In this document: positions 49,626 to 60,170 of the stretch, piece after piece | How positions within the stretch are numbered: the first letter of the stretch is position 1 | How the letters are laid out: each line of letters opens with the position of its first letter | NCBI RefSeq assembly: GCF_000002425.4 | Contig: NC_037256.1 | Coordinates: forward strand, 16,588,830-16,652,829 | Source of the DNA: Physcomitrium patens | Lineage: Eukaryota > Streptophyta > Bryopsida > Funariales > Funariaceae | Length of the DNA: 64,000 nucleotides | Direction: 5' to 3' | The notes under the pieces: model-generated | The model's input: only the letters and a program-made list of their open reading frames with translations | Told to the model about the DNA's origin: nothing | Databases searched by the model: none | Translations under genes and position numbers: made by a program

Positions 49626-50177
49626 TGTCACGACCATAATCATGTAAGCTAATAATTACATATAGAAATAGGTAGAAGTAAGTAAAAGTAGATAAAAGTA
49701 AGTTAATTCTATAATATTTAATATAAAAGCTTCCTAGAAACTTCCTAGACGCTGCTTTGACTTCATAGGTATCTTTAATTGACTTTTTGGATTAGAAACG
49801 TGGTCAACAAGTTGGCCATGTGCCACACATGTTGTTAGCTTGAAGATCAAGCTAACTATGTGGCCCACACGTAGAAAAACTTGCCTTGTAAGTCAAAGCA
49901 TGTGTCCTACAAAGTCAACACATATTGGAGGTCCTATAGAACGTCGCCACGTAGCCCCTAGTTAGATAGTATATATAGAGACAAGAGTGAAGGCTTCTTC
50001 ACTCTTGTCAACTCCTTTCTTGCTTCTAGTCCAGGTTCAAGAGTCTTTAGTTTCTTGTCTTGTGGCAATAGCCATTCCAGTTTCCTTTTAATATACCTAC
50101 TTGTTTATATTTTGACTTATTATATCGAGATAGCCTTTTGGTGTATATTTTCCCTCATCGAGTCTTTGTCCTTGACA
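49626..50177 (+). repeat. 5' LTR of young chromovirus
   Basis: It starts TGTCACGACC and ends CTTGACA. U3 contains a perfect 10-bp inverted repeat with a 3-nt loop (49834-49856). The TATA box is TATATATAG at 49970-49978, followed immediately by a perfect 12-bp inverted repeat with a 6-nt loop (49980-50009). Both structures are present in the 3' LTR and largely kept in the older copies. The end at 50177 is set by the 3' LTR junction. Confidence 0.93.
49970..50009 (+). promoter_or_regulatory. LTR core promoter: TATA box and perfect hairpin
   Basis: TATATATAG is followed by GACAAGAGTGAA, loop GGCTTC, then TTCACTCTTGTC, a perfect stem of 12 bp. Its place just after the TATA box means it probably begins at or near the transcript start, in the R region. 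The same arrangement is at 55791-55830 and, decayed, at the LTRs of 11.9-12.5 kb and 49.0-49.5 kb. Confidence 0.7.
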
Positions 50178-50197
50178 GATTGACAAGAGTACACTTA

Positions 50198-50213
50198 CAA
50201 TATCAGAGCTTTG
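50198..50213 (+). other. Primer-binding-site candidate
   Basis: CAATATCAGAGC matches the usual TGGTATCAGAGC (initiator Met tRNA complement) at 9 of 12 bases; the first three are different. It lies about 20 nt inside the LTR end rather than directly next to it. The old copy at 11.9 kb has the same sequence and spacing, so this is a family trait and not local damage. Confidence 0.55.
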
Positions 50214-50389
50214 TTTTTTCTTGAGTAAGAGTGGATTATCCCTTTCTCTTGACAAGACATAAGCGTATTAGAAGTTTGCGGATTACCCACTTCTAAACTG
50301 ATATTGTTCTTAGTATCTTCTTTGTTATCAAGTCTTTCTTTTCTTTTGTCTTGAGCAATATCAAACAAATTTTTCTTCTTAGTGTCATT

Positions 50390-51394
50390 ATGGCAGAGCT
50401 TGTTGAAATGAAGAGTGCAATGGCACAAATGCAAGAGCAAATGAGGGAGTTAATGCTTGCGATGCATCAACTCAATTCACCAACACAGGAAAGAACAAGA
50501 ATAGCAGAAAGTGGAGATATAGAGATGATCGGAGCTGCTTCAACATCTACAACAAATCACGTTCCTTCTCCAATTGTACAACACCCTATAAGCACTAGAG
50601 AACCAAGAATTGCCTTACCTAAGAAATTTGATGGTACGAGATCAAAGTTTCGAGGGTTCATCAATCAAGTATAATTGGCAATTGAACTTCAACCACAAAG
50701 CTATCCAACTCGAGGATCACAAGTCAGGTTTATTGGTACTCTACTTTCTGGTTCTGCATTATCGTGGTTTTCGTCTTTTCTTGAACAACAAAATCCAATA
50801 TTGGACAATTTCGAAGCTTTTTCGGTGGAGTTTCGATCTATGTATGGTAAACACGATGCAACTCGTGTTGCAACAAATAAGATCCGAATTCTGCGACAAA
50901 GAAATCGCTCAGTAACAGTATATGCTTCACAATTTCGACAACTTGCAATTGACATCAAGTGGGATGATGCTGCACTCATCAGTCAATTTCTTTATGGATT
51001 GCAATACGAAGTAAAGAAATTGATGCTCAACTTACCTGATCCTCAAACTTTGAGTCAAGCAATCGATTTTGCGGTAAAATGTGATAATCGACTTTTTGAA
51101 TTTCGATCTGAGAATCATTCATGGGAACCTCAACGTTATTACTCAATGGCAACATCAACATCTTTGCCAAACGTACATTCAGAAGTAGAAGACATGCAAA
51201 TTGATGCGGTACGTTTTAAACCCCTAACTGAGCAAGAAAAGATTCGTCGTCGTCAAGAAGGATTATGTTTATATTGCGGAGAACCTAAGCACACTGCTCA
51301 ACATTATCCAAAGAAACGACACAACTATAAAATGAGGGGTACGACGGTCAAAGAAGACAACATGTCAGAAAATGGATTCGTCCAGCTACAATAG
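50390..51394 (+). pseudogene. gag: gag of young chromovirus, one premature stop
   Basis: The ATG at 50390 (MAELVEMKSAMAQMQEQM) is the first good start after the primer region. One in-frame TAA at 50672-50674 interrupts it; the old copy has CAA (Gln) there. After the stop the same frame continues through the retrotransposon Gag core (GSALSWFSSFLEQQ, FRQLAIDIKWDDAALISQFL) to the zinc knuckle CLYCGEPKHTAQHY, where the final Cys is Tyr. It ends in TAG at 51392-51394, a stop kept in the old copy. Pol follows in the -1 frame, overlapping by about 60 nt. Gag would form the particle and bind element RNA. Confidence 0.9.
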
Positions 51395-54300
51395 GGACCG
51401 TGCAGCTGGAACCTTGTACAATTCCTAATGAAGGTCCTATCCTCTCCTCAGAACCCTCTCTTTGTTTTATAATAGACTTATATTTAAGACCTAAGAATTA
51501 CAAAGCCTCTGCTTTATTAGATTCGGGAGCCTCAGCATGATTTTTAGATGAACAATTTGTTAAAAGTCGTAAAATACCCTTTGTATAGAAACCTAAACCA
51601 GTACATGTAGAAGTCATAGATGGTCGTCCCTTGTCTTCTGGAGATGTCACTCATGAAACTCATCCTATAAAAGTAACAATAGACGGTCATGATAGCTACA
51701 TAGCTTTTAACATAATTAAATCCCCGTCCAATCCACTTATTTTAGGTTTATCCTGGCTAGAAAAATATAACCCTCGAATAGATTGGAATTTGCGTAAACT
51801 TGAATTTTTCCAAAGCGTTATTAATAGTTCTACCAACCAAGTAAAAAATTATAAGTCTAGTATAGTAAAACCCGTACTAATAGGTGCAAAAGCATTTATA
51901 CACACAGCAAAAGAAGGATCAACTTTTGCTATTTATGCTGCACCTATTTCTGAAAACGTAAAGACTTCAATTGGCATTCCAAGTCAATATCAGGAGTATC
52001 AAGACGTTTTTGAGAAAAAGAATGTAGATATCCTTTCTGAGCATCGCCCATGTGATTGTTCAATCGACCTCAAGGAAGGAACTCAGCCACCATTTGGACC
52101 AATTTACAGTTTATCGCAAGATGAGATGGCTAAACTCAAGACATATATTGACGAGAATTTAGCGAAGAATTTCATACGCCATTCAAAATCTCCAGCAGCA
52201 GCTCCAATTCTATTCGTAAAGAGAAAAGATGGATCTTTACGAATGTGTGTTGATTATCGAGGACTCAACAAGATCACAATCAAGAACAGGTATCCATTAC
52301 CTTTGATATCAGGACTCCTTGACTAGTTGAATCAAGCTAAGATCTATACAAAAATAGATCTAAGAGGAGCATATAATCTAGTACGGATCAAAGAAGGAGA
52401 TGAATGGAAGACTGCGTTTCGAACCAGGTATGGACATTTCGAATATAATGTCATGCCCTTTGGACTCACGAATGCACCAGCTGCTTTTCAACATCTCATG
52501 AATGATGTATTTCGTGAATTCTTAGACAATTTTGTCGTCTGCTATCTAGACGATATCCTGATCTATTCTAAGAACGTCGAAGAACATGAAATACATGTTC
52601 GTCAAGTATTACAAAAACTTAGAGATGCAGGATTGTACGCCAAGATGGAAAAGTGTGTATTTCACACTACTCAAGTTGACTTTTTAGGATACATCATTTC
52701 AAATGATGGTCTCATGATGGATTCTAAGAAAGTCCAAACAATCATGGATTGGTTGATTCCAACGACAGTAAGAGATGTCTAATGTTTCTTGGGATTTGCT
52801 AATTACTATCGGATCTTCATCAAAGATTTCTCACGAGTTGCAGCTCCACTTACATGCTTGACTAGTAAAGATAAATTCCAATGGAATCAAGAAGCGAAAG
52901 CAGCATTTGAAGCCTTGAAGACATCGTTTGTCTCTGCACCAGTCTTATATCGTGTTGACTTTTCCAAGGCATTTTTTATAGAAACAGATGCATCAGATTT
53001 TGCCTTGAGTGCAGTTTTATCACAAATGGGAACAGATGACAAACTTCATCCGATAGCTTTTCATTCAAGAAAATTCTCAGCAGCCGAGATCAATTATGAG
53101 ATCCACGATAAAGAACTTCTTGCGATCGTGGATTCCTTTCAAGAATGGCGTCATTATCTAGAAGGCGCTTCTAGTCCAGTCACTGTGTATACAGATCACA
53201 AGAACCTCGAGTATTTCATGTCAGCACGCGTGTTGAATCGTCGTCAAGCTCGTTGGAGTATGTCTTTGTCAAGATTCGAGTTCATTATCACTTATATGCC
53301 AGGAAAACAACAAGGTTTATCCGATGCCCTATCTAGACGTTCTTATTTTGCACCAAAAGAAGGAGATGCAGCTTTTGAGCAACAAAGAACGGTCCTCTTG
53401 AAACCGGAGCAATTTCATCTCCGAGCAATGAAATCAACATTGACTGTTGATTCAACTTTTCTCAAGCAAATCCAGTCCAGTATGTCCTCAAACCCTCTTG
53501 TTTATGATATCGAGAATAATTCTTCCAAGTCTCATGATCCTTCTAAGTTCGAGTTCAAGAATAATCTATTATATTTTGAAGGACGCCTATATGTTCCAGA
53601 AGGAGAAGCACGTTTACGTGTTCTTCAAGCACGTCATGACTTTCCAGCAGCAGGGCACTTTGGATATAATAAGACTTTGGAACTCATATCAAGAGATTTT
53701 TGGTGGCCACAAATGTGGAAGTCAGTCAAAGACTTTGTACAATCATGTGATATTTGTTCAAGATCGAAAATTCCTCGTCATCGACCTTACGGACTTCTTC
53801 AGCCATTACCTATACTAGAACAACCATGGTCTTCTGTTTCTATGGATTTCATCACAGATCTTCCAAGCTCAAGATCTTATGATTCTATATTTGTGATAGT
53901 AGATCGTTTCACCAAGATGGCACATTTTGTGCCATGTACAAAATCTATCACAGGTGAAGAAACAGCTAAGCTTTTCATTGATAATATCTATCGCTATCAT
54001 GGATTACCTAAAGATATCATATCGGATAGGGGAACTCAATTTGTGTCAAGATTTTGGAGGACCCTTTTCAAGATTTTAAAAGTGGACATAAAACTATCTT
54101 CGGCTTTTCATCCTCAAACTGATGGACAAACAGAGCGCGTAAACCAAGTCTTGGAGCAATATTTAAGGTGTACTATCAACTACCAACAAGATGATTGGAC
54201 AATCCTTCTGCCATTGGCAGAGTTTGCTTATAATAATACGATACATTCTTCCACGCAACAAACACCTTTCTTTGCCAATTATGGCTATCATCCACGACTT

Positions 54301-54888
54301 GATACTTTTGATTTTTCAAAAGTTGATAATCCTGCAGCAGAAGATAGGGCAAATCGGTTGTCAGAGTTACATGCAATAATGAAGACGCAATTGAAGGAAG
54401 CTCAAGAACGACAAAAGATAAATGCAGATCTATATCGTAAGGAGCAACCACAAATCAACGTGGATGATAAGGTATGGCTACTTTGTCGCAATATCAAGAC
54501 TACTCGACCTTGTGACAAGTTGGACTATCGTAGGCTTGGCCCCTTTTCTGTTTCTGAACAGATCAACCCAGTTGCATATCGGTTACATCTACCAGAGTCA
54601 ATGAAGATCCATCCTGTATTCCACGTGTCTCTTCTTGAACCATATAAGACAGTGGATATACAAGGAAGAAGACAAATGCCACTGCCTTCTATAGAAGTAG
54701 ATAATAATGAAGAATTTGAGGTGGAAGAGATATTAGACTCAAGGCGGCGCCGAAATAAGCTGAAATATCTTGTTCATTGACGCGGATATGATATTAGTGA
54801 ACGCACATGGGAGCCATCCAGGAATCTAGCAAATGCATCAACTAAAGTCAAAGTTTTTCATCAACGACATCCATCAAAACCAAGATGA
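51333..54888 (+). pseudogene. pol: pol of young chromovirus, five premature stops
   Basis: One frame throughout, broken by stops at 51538 (TGA), 51586 (TAG), 52324 (TAG), 52780 (TAA) and 54778 (TGA). Domains: aspartic protease with DSGAS at 51520-51534; reverse transcriptase with [20 protein letters not shown] and YLDD at 52543-52554; RNase H with ETDASDFALSAVLSQ near 52984; integrase with an HHCC zinc finger (HFGYNKT ... CDICSRSK). Its catalytic Asp, Asp and Glu are at 53843, 54025 and 54133; the last two are separated by 35 residues, as expected for DD35E. Then come a GPF module and a chromodomain (54706-54870, EEFEVEEILDSRRRRNKLKY ... RGYDISERTWEP). The 54778 stop replaces the chromodomain aromatic Trp. 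The end is the TGA at 54886-54888. Confidence 0.93.
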
Positions 54889-54982
54889 AAATCTCTCTTA
54901 TAAAAGAGACAAGATTGAGGCAAGATAACATTGAATTTCCTATCCTTGTTTGTAACTTCTTTGCATTTGTGACGCTAATTAG

Positions 54983-55405
54983 ATGGAGAGCCAACAACCA
55001 GTGGATTCAACTCAAGAACCTTCGTTTATTGACCTGCCGGACGAGACATTATGATTGTCACAACCTTCAAGACGACGTAATCGAGATGAAGATCTTCAAG
55101 AATGACATGTTCCTCTTCGAACAGATGGTGAGATACAACGCGTTTGGTATCACGATTTGGGAAGGGACTCTCGATGTTTGGTGATTTTGCTAGAGGTAGG
55201 AACAACTCCTGATGGTGTTCCGAATATTCTATTCGAAGGAAGTTACGAAGGCCTCAACAATGATCAAATAACTGGGTGGTCTTCCCGCCCTGGTATGGGA
55301 CACTACCGATGGTTGAGAGGCCATATCAATCATCTTCGAAGAGAACAGAGATCAGAGTATGTGGCGAATACAATTCGTCGCATCATAGATTTCCTCAACA
55401 TATGA
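54983..55405 (+). pseudogene. Extra frame between pol and 3' LTR of young chromovirus
   Basis: From the ATG at 54983 one frame of 140 codons runs to 55405 with two interruptions, both TGA (55052-55054 and 55103-55105). Both are explicable as CGA-to-TGA changes. It starts MESQQPVDSTQEPSFIDLPD and later reads RVWYHDLGRDSRCLVILLEV, TTPDGVPNILFEGSYEG and HYRWLRGHINHLRREQRSEY. It has no membrane segment or signal peptide, so it is not envelope-like; the C-terminus is basic and probably helical. I recognise no family. A competing uninterrupted 99-codon frame at 54885-55184, overlapping the pol stop, has a less protein-like makeup. The old copy has lost this region, so no comparison is possible within the window. 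Confidence 0.5.
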
Positions 55406-55432
55406 TGACCGCTCCTCGTGGAACTCGTCTCT

Positions 55433-55446
55433 AGAAGGGGGGGTAA
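55433..55446 (+). other. Polypurine tract
   Basis: AGAAGGGGGGG followed by TAA lies directly before the TGTCAC start of the 3' LTR. It is the usual start site for plus-strand DNA synthesis in LTR retrotransposons. Confidence 0.8.
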
Positions 55447-55998
55447 TGTCACGGCCATAATCATGTAAGCTAATAATTACATATAGAAATAGGTAGAAGT
55501 AAGTAAAAGTAGATAAAAGTAAGTTAATTCTATAATATTTAATATAAAAGCTTCCTAGAAACTTCCTAGACGCTGCTTTGACTTCATAGGTGTCTTTAAT
55601 TGACTTTTTGGATTAGAAACGTGGTCAACAAGTTGGCCATGTGCCACACATGTTGTTAGCTTGAAGATCAAGCTAACTATGTGGCCCACACGTAGAAAAA
55701 CTTGCCTTGTAAGTCAAAGCATGTGTCCTACAAAGTCAACACATATTGGAGGTCCTATAGAACGTCGCCACGTAGCCCCTAGTTAGATAGTATATATAGA
55801 GACAAGAGTGAAGGCTTCTTCACTCTTGTCAACTCCTTTCTTGCTTCTAGTCCAGGTTCAAGAGTCTTTAGTTTCTTGTCTTGTGGCAATAGCCATTCCA
55901 GTTTCCTTTTAATATACCTACTTGTTTATATTTTGACTTATTATATCGAGATAGCCTTTTGGTGTATATTTTCCCTCATCGAGTCTTTGTCCTTGACA
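55447..55998 (+). repeat. 3' LTR of young chromovirus
   Basis: It is identical in length to the 5' LTR and differs from it only at 55454 and 55592 (G in both, A in the 5' LTR). It ends CTTGACA, followed by TATAA, which nearly matches the TATAG before the 5' LTR. It also carries the TATA box and both inverted repeats. Confidence 0.95.
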
Positions 55999-55999
55999 T

Positions 56000-57300
56000 A
56001 TAATAGATAATTATTTTATGTATGATTTTGATGATGCTTTAGAATTCAATGGAATAGGAAGGATGTTAGGTAATGTAGAAGTTATTTTTTGCAAAAAGAA
56101 TAATGATGATTCTAAGAAATTAGGAATAACAATGTTGTTAAAAAAAACAGTGGTATGCTGAGTTAGAAAGTAAGGAAGGTAATTAAAATGGTCTATGTTT
56201 ATAGTGAAGGTGCTTATATTAAAAAAATTACAAAAAATATTATCATTAATTGATTATATTTTAATTTGATAGAAGATGGCAATATAAGATTTTAAAAAGT
56301 ATACATCTTTTAATATTATTATTTTCTTGGTAAAATAATTAAAACATCTCTATAATTTTGATTGATTTTTGTATCTTAGTAATATCATCTTGATTACTTT
56401 TGGTTAGAATTTCCTAATATTGTATTAAAGAGATTTATCAATAGAATCAAACACTCGTAAATATGAGAGATTTGATACATGCTTAGAATATAATTTTAAA
56501 AGGTATGATATAATATAGCACTTGGTGAGATATTCCATTATAAATATGATTTGATGTTTATATTACTTCTTTTCATAGATAACTTGGTAGATTTGAATCA
56601 AAAAACAAGAATTTTATTATCTTACAAAATATCTATTTTTTGTTTTAAGATTCGATTATGATAAGTAATATGTATTATTGTAAAATAATATCTGATTTCT
56701 CCCTTCTTTTTATAAAATATAAATTCAATAGATTGATATTCTCTTCTACAATTGGTTTTAAAAGAATATATTTTTTTGTCCAATTTTGTTTTATATCATT
56801 TTTCAAAAAAAATTAAACACATTGAATGTTTTATTTTTCTTGTTGAAAAAATAAAATTAAAAGTGTTTGATAAAATCATCAATAAAAGTAAAGATGTAGT
56901 ATAAGCCTAAAAATGAATAAAGAAGAGGCTACAAAGATCTAAGTGGATTAATTATAATGGTTTGGTTGTTGAAGTTAGACTAGATTTTAGTATAAGGTGC
57001 TTGTGATGACTCCTAATGATACATGATTATTGTGAAGTATGGTTGCTATAACTTAATGAATAACATCTTAAGTACTCTATTCAAGTGTGGTGGTTTTGAT
57101 TTGTTTTGTTGTGATGGAATTGACAAAGTATATGGTTAGAGATATAGACAATTGATTAAAAATAAAAGTGTTTAAGTAATAGAGACTATTGTTCTTTTGG
57201 CAAGTATCAATATGAAGTATCTTCTTTAGATTATTTCTTAAGAAAATCCAATAATTTTGAGGCCCATTCAATGTGTAGTATTAAAAATTAGCAAACTTGA
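56000..57300 (-). pseudogene. Copia integrase relic, right part of split element
   Basis: The minus strand reads YYIFTFIDDFIKHF, then stop, FYFFNKKNKTFNVFNFF (family YxxxFIDDFSRxTWVYFLK). Next comes KTNCRREYQSIEFIFYKKKG (family RSDNGGEYxSxEFxxFCxxxG), and later HVSNLSYLRVFDSIDKSL (family PxVSHLRVFGSxAY). The order and spacing fit copia integrase and the segment before RT. Many stops are present. Confidence 0.78.
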
Positions 57301-57666
57301 TAGCAAATAAAAGATTTTTTTTATCATGCCATATACATAATAGATTTTCACTGCTTAATTTTTTTTAAAGTAGCATTGTGATGTCCAAAGATCAAAATTA
57401 TTTTTCCACTAGCACTAATAATTGTAGATTTTGATATATCTTGGTTTAAAATAATAAATTTAAATTTTCAATTGCATGAGCTATAGCTTTTGAATCTATG
57501 AATTAGTCTTTTGGTTGTTTGCCATCATGAACTTTAACTGCACAAAATGTAAAGACCTTTATTAATATTACATCTTATATTAATGTCTATTTTTTTTTTA
57601 ATTATGATATGTTCACAATATTTATAGAATGGTTTGGATGCCACCTAAATGTACTTGCATCAAGGT

Positions 57667-58752
57667 TTAATTATAGTTAATGGACTTAATTTTTGATAAT
57701 ATAAAGTTTGAATTTATCTGCTCAATGATAAAAGTTGCTTCATTTGTAATACACTCTGAACTACTTCTTTGATCTAGTTTTGTGATGTAATTAGAGACAA
57801 GATGAATGAATATAATTATAGCTTTAAGGTCAAAATCTAGATTTGACATAAAAGACTCTTTTTTGTGAATTGAAATTGTATCTTCTCTTATTGTTTGAAA
57901 AGCTTCAACTTCAAAACCACCTATAAAAACATCTTGGCTAGCAATAGTTGTTGCGGTTGTTTGAGGTGTATTTTGACGTGGACAAAGCTTTATGTTGTGC
58001 CTCCTCACCATTGTCATATTTATGATTACGTTGAAAAATACCTTTTTCTTGCAAAATCAAGTTTTTGAGTTCTTGACTTTTCTTTGGTTGAAATATGTTG
58101 CTCAAAAACATCCCAATTAGAAGATAGGCTCGTCAAAATCCAATCAATTAGTTTCTCATCTAAAATGTCAATTCCAATATTTGCAAGTTGACTTACTAAA
58201 AAAACTAATGTTACCTAGAAGGGATTCAATATTTGTTTTGTCAAACATTCTAAAATTATTAAGTTGTGACTTAATTAATAGAGGTTGCTTTATTGAAGTA
58301 GACTTATAAAGATCTTTCAATTTGAGCCATATTTTCTTAGGATTAGTGATATTTATGATTTGAGGGAGGATTGAGTCTTTTACAATTTGGTACTATGATT
58401 TGGATTGCTTTGTATTGTTGATCTTTGAGACTTGGAGTGATTGAAGAGAATGGCAGCACCATTGAGATGGAGTGTCGCTGCTAGAATGGACTTGGGAAGA
58501 AAGCTACATGTTAGAGGATGCAGAAGAAGTGGAGAATGAGGCTCCAGTAGGTGTTTCAAGTGCCTTAATTTCTCCCCCATGCAGTAGTGTTCTAATTTTA
58601 TAGGACCAAATAGTACAATTTGAAGCACCCTGAAGTTTGGTGCTCTCTGAAATCTCTTTGCCTAAGGTGAAGTGAAGAGATAAAAAAATGAAAAGAAGGT
58701 GAAGATCAAAAAGGCTGCTAGAGCAGATGCTCTGATATCATGTGGAAATTGA
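57667..58752 (-). pseudogene. Copia gag and primer-site region, right part of split element
   Basis: The minus strand reads KIWLKLKDLYKSTSIKQPLL, then IKSQLNNFRMFDKTNIESLL, then SQLANIGIDILDEKLIDWIL. These match the copia Gag order (WxxLxxLYxxxS, LxxQLxxxxM, SQLAxxGxxIxDED). A primer-site-like ATGATATCAGAGCA lies at about 58728-58741, giving the 5' end. The open frame at 57667-58017 covers the region after gag and holds no clear zinc knuckle. Confidence 0.72.
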
Positions 58753-60136
58753 TTGCATCAGTACTGTATTGATAAAAAAAAAAGTAATGCCATGAAAAAA
58801 TGCAATGGTCGGAAGCGATGTTTTTGTACAGATCTGTGGTTCTGAGTATGGTTACTGTAATGGCCAGGACCAATCAGATCGAAGTTATCTGCAATGAATG
58901 GAAGTCAAACAGGACGAGTTGATTTCAACATCGATTCAGTACTGATCGTCGTTTTGATCTTCTGTCCAAGTTTGGTTAGAATATGTTTTTAGCGGGAAGG
59001 TGTTTATGTGTTAAAAAATTAAGCATCGTAGCACAGTTGTAGGATTTATGTGCTGTCTTGGAGGAATCGAAATATCAGAGGACATGCGTCACTCTTCTTA
59101 GGGATGAGCTGTGACTTGAGCCTTGTCACGAGCTCGAAGCTCGAATACAGGTAGATTCTACCACCATTCTAAAAGCTTTCACTCGGCAGATGCATCCACA
59201 TGTCAGTTGGCATTCTGAATTGTACTAAATCTAAATAAAGCCCTCAAAAAGAGTAAATTATTAGAGGAATGTCGTCAGCTTACGTCATACTCACAAATAA
59301 TGTCCAACCTACTTGCAAATGATGCAAACCATGCCATCATGCGGCTATTTATGAGCCTCCGCATCCTAAAACCGAGATTTAGAGGCAAAAGAGCTATGCA
59401 CGTGATTTAACACGATGGAGTCATGAATATTATAATTTGGACGAATCCCTCCCCTCGTGAATTTTGTGAAATCACCAGTTGCAACTTTGTCCATTTTCAT
59501 GCTTTTTCAGGGTAGTCACTGAAACGGCCGAATTAATACAATGCCGTTGGCGCGCTGCCCGTTCAAGTGGCTGAAAGATGTTTACCCTCTTGATTTGCAT
59601 GTGGCTGTCAGGTGCCTCGAAAGCTTAAGCGAATGTGAGGATGGATCAAGATCTTCAAAATGGAGGTCGTTAAACAATTCCTCCCCCGCCAGGATCCAGG
59701 TTCTACTATAACATGCCTGCCCACTGCGGCGATAATTCTTTGTCCAGCTGAATGTTGACAGACAGGGTTCGAGTTACTCTTCGATACATTCTTGCAGACG
59801 TTTGTTCTTTTCTTTTCTTTTCTTTATTTATTTATTTCCTTCTTTCTCTAAACTTCAATTAAGAATGCGAGGAGTTTGCAATAACGAATATCACGCGCTA
59901 AACTTAGACGTGTGAAGAAAGTAGCACAAACATAGTGTTTGTACACAGCTGTACGCTGTCACTGCGTTGACGTCAATAGTCAATGTCAGTAAAAGTCTAC
60001 CCACTTTCGTAACTCCTCCCAAACTTGGCAACTGCCTGGTTCGTAGAAACCGGCTAAGTGTGTGTTAACAAGATCAGATATTCGGCAATCCCACAGCAGC
60101 ACTGTAGGTTCAGTCACCGATGATACAGGCATCATA

Positions 60137-60170
<34 letters not shown>

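Larger units (their letters stand above)
49626..55998 (+). mobile_element. Young Ty3/gypsy chromovirus with almost identical LTRs
   Basis: Order is 5' LTR, primer site, gag, pol (protease, RT, RNase H, integrase, GPY/F module, chromodomain), an extra frame, polypurine tract and 3' LTR, 6373 bp in all. The LTRs (552 bp each) differ at two positions only: A at 49633 against G at 55454, and A at 49771 against G at 55592. The flanks TATAG (49621-49625) and TATAA (55999-56003) agree at four of five bases. It sits inside a decayed copia element. Eight in-frame stops (one in gag, five in pol, two in the extra frame) mean it cannot make its own proteins as it stands. Chromodomain gypsy elements are well known in plants; integrase chromodomains are thought to guide integration into silent chromatin. 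Confidence 0.95.
47360..58752 (-). mobile_element. Decayed Ty1/copia element split by later insertions
   Basis: Minus-strand copia parts occur in correct order on both sides of the young gypsy element. On the right are a primer site resembling TGATATCAGAGC (about 58745-58728), gag (58.4-58.0 kb), a downstream gag-protease piece (57667-58017), integrase (57.0-56.6 kb) and the post-integrase block SNLSYLRVFDSIDKSL (about 56.45 kb). On the left are the reverse-transcriptase start (48.95-48.65 kb) and the RNase H end (48.15-47.93 kb), then a probable 3' LTR zone to about 47360. The gypsy element at 49626-55998 and an older gypsy LTR piece at 49042-49510 lie between. The outer limits are approximate because LTR similarity is weak. 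Confidence 0.8.
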
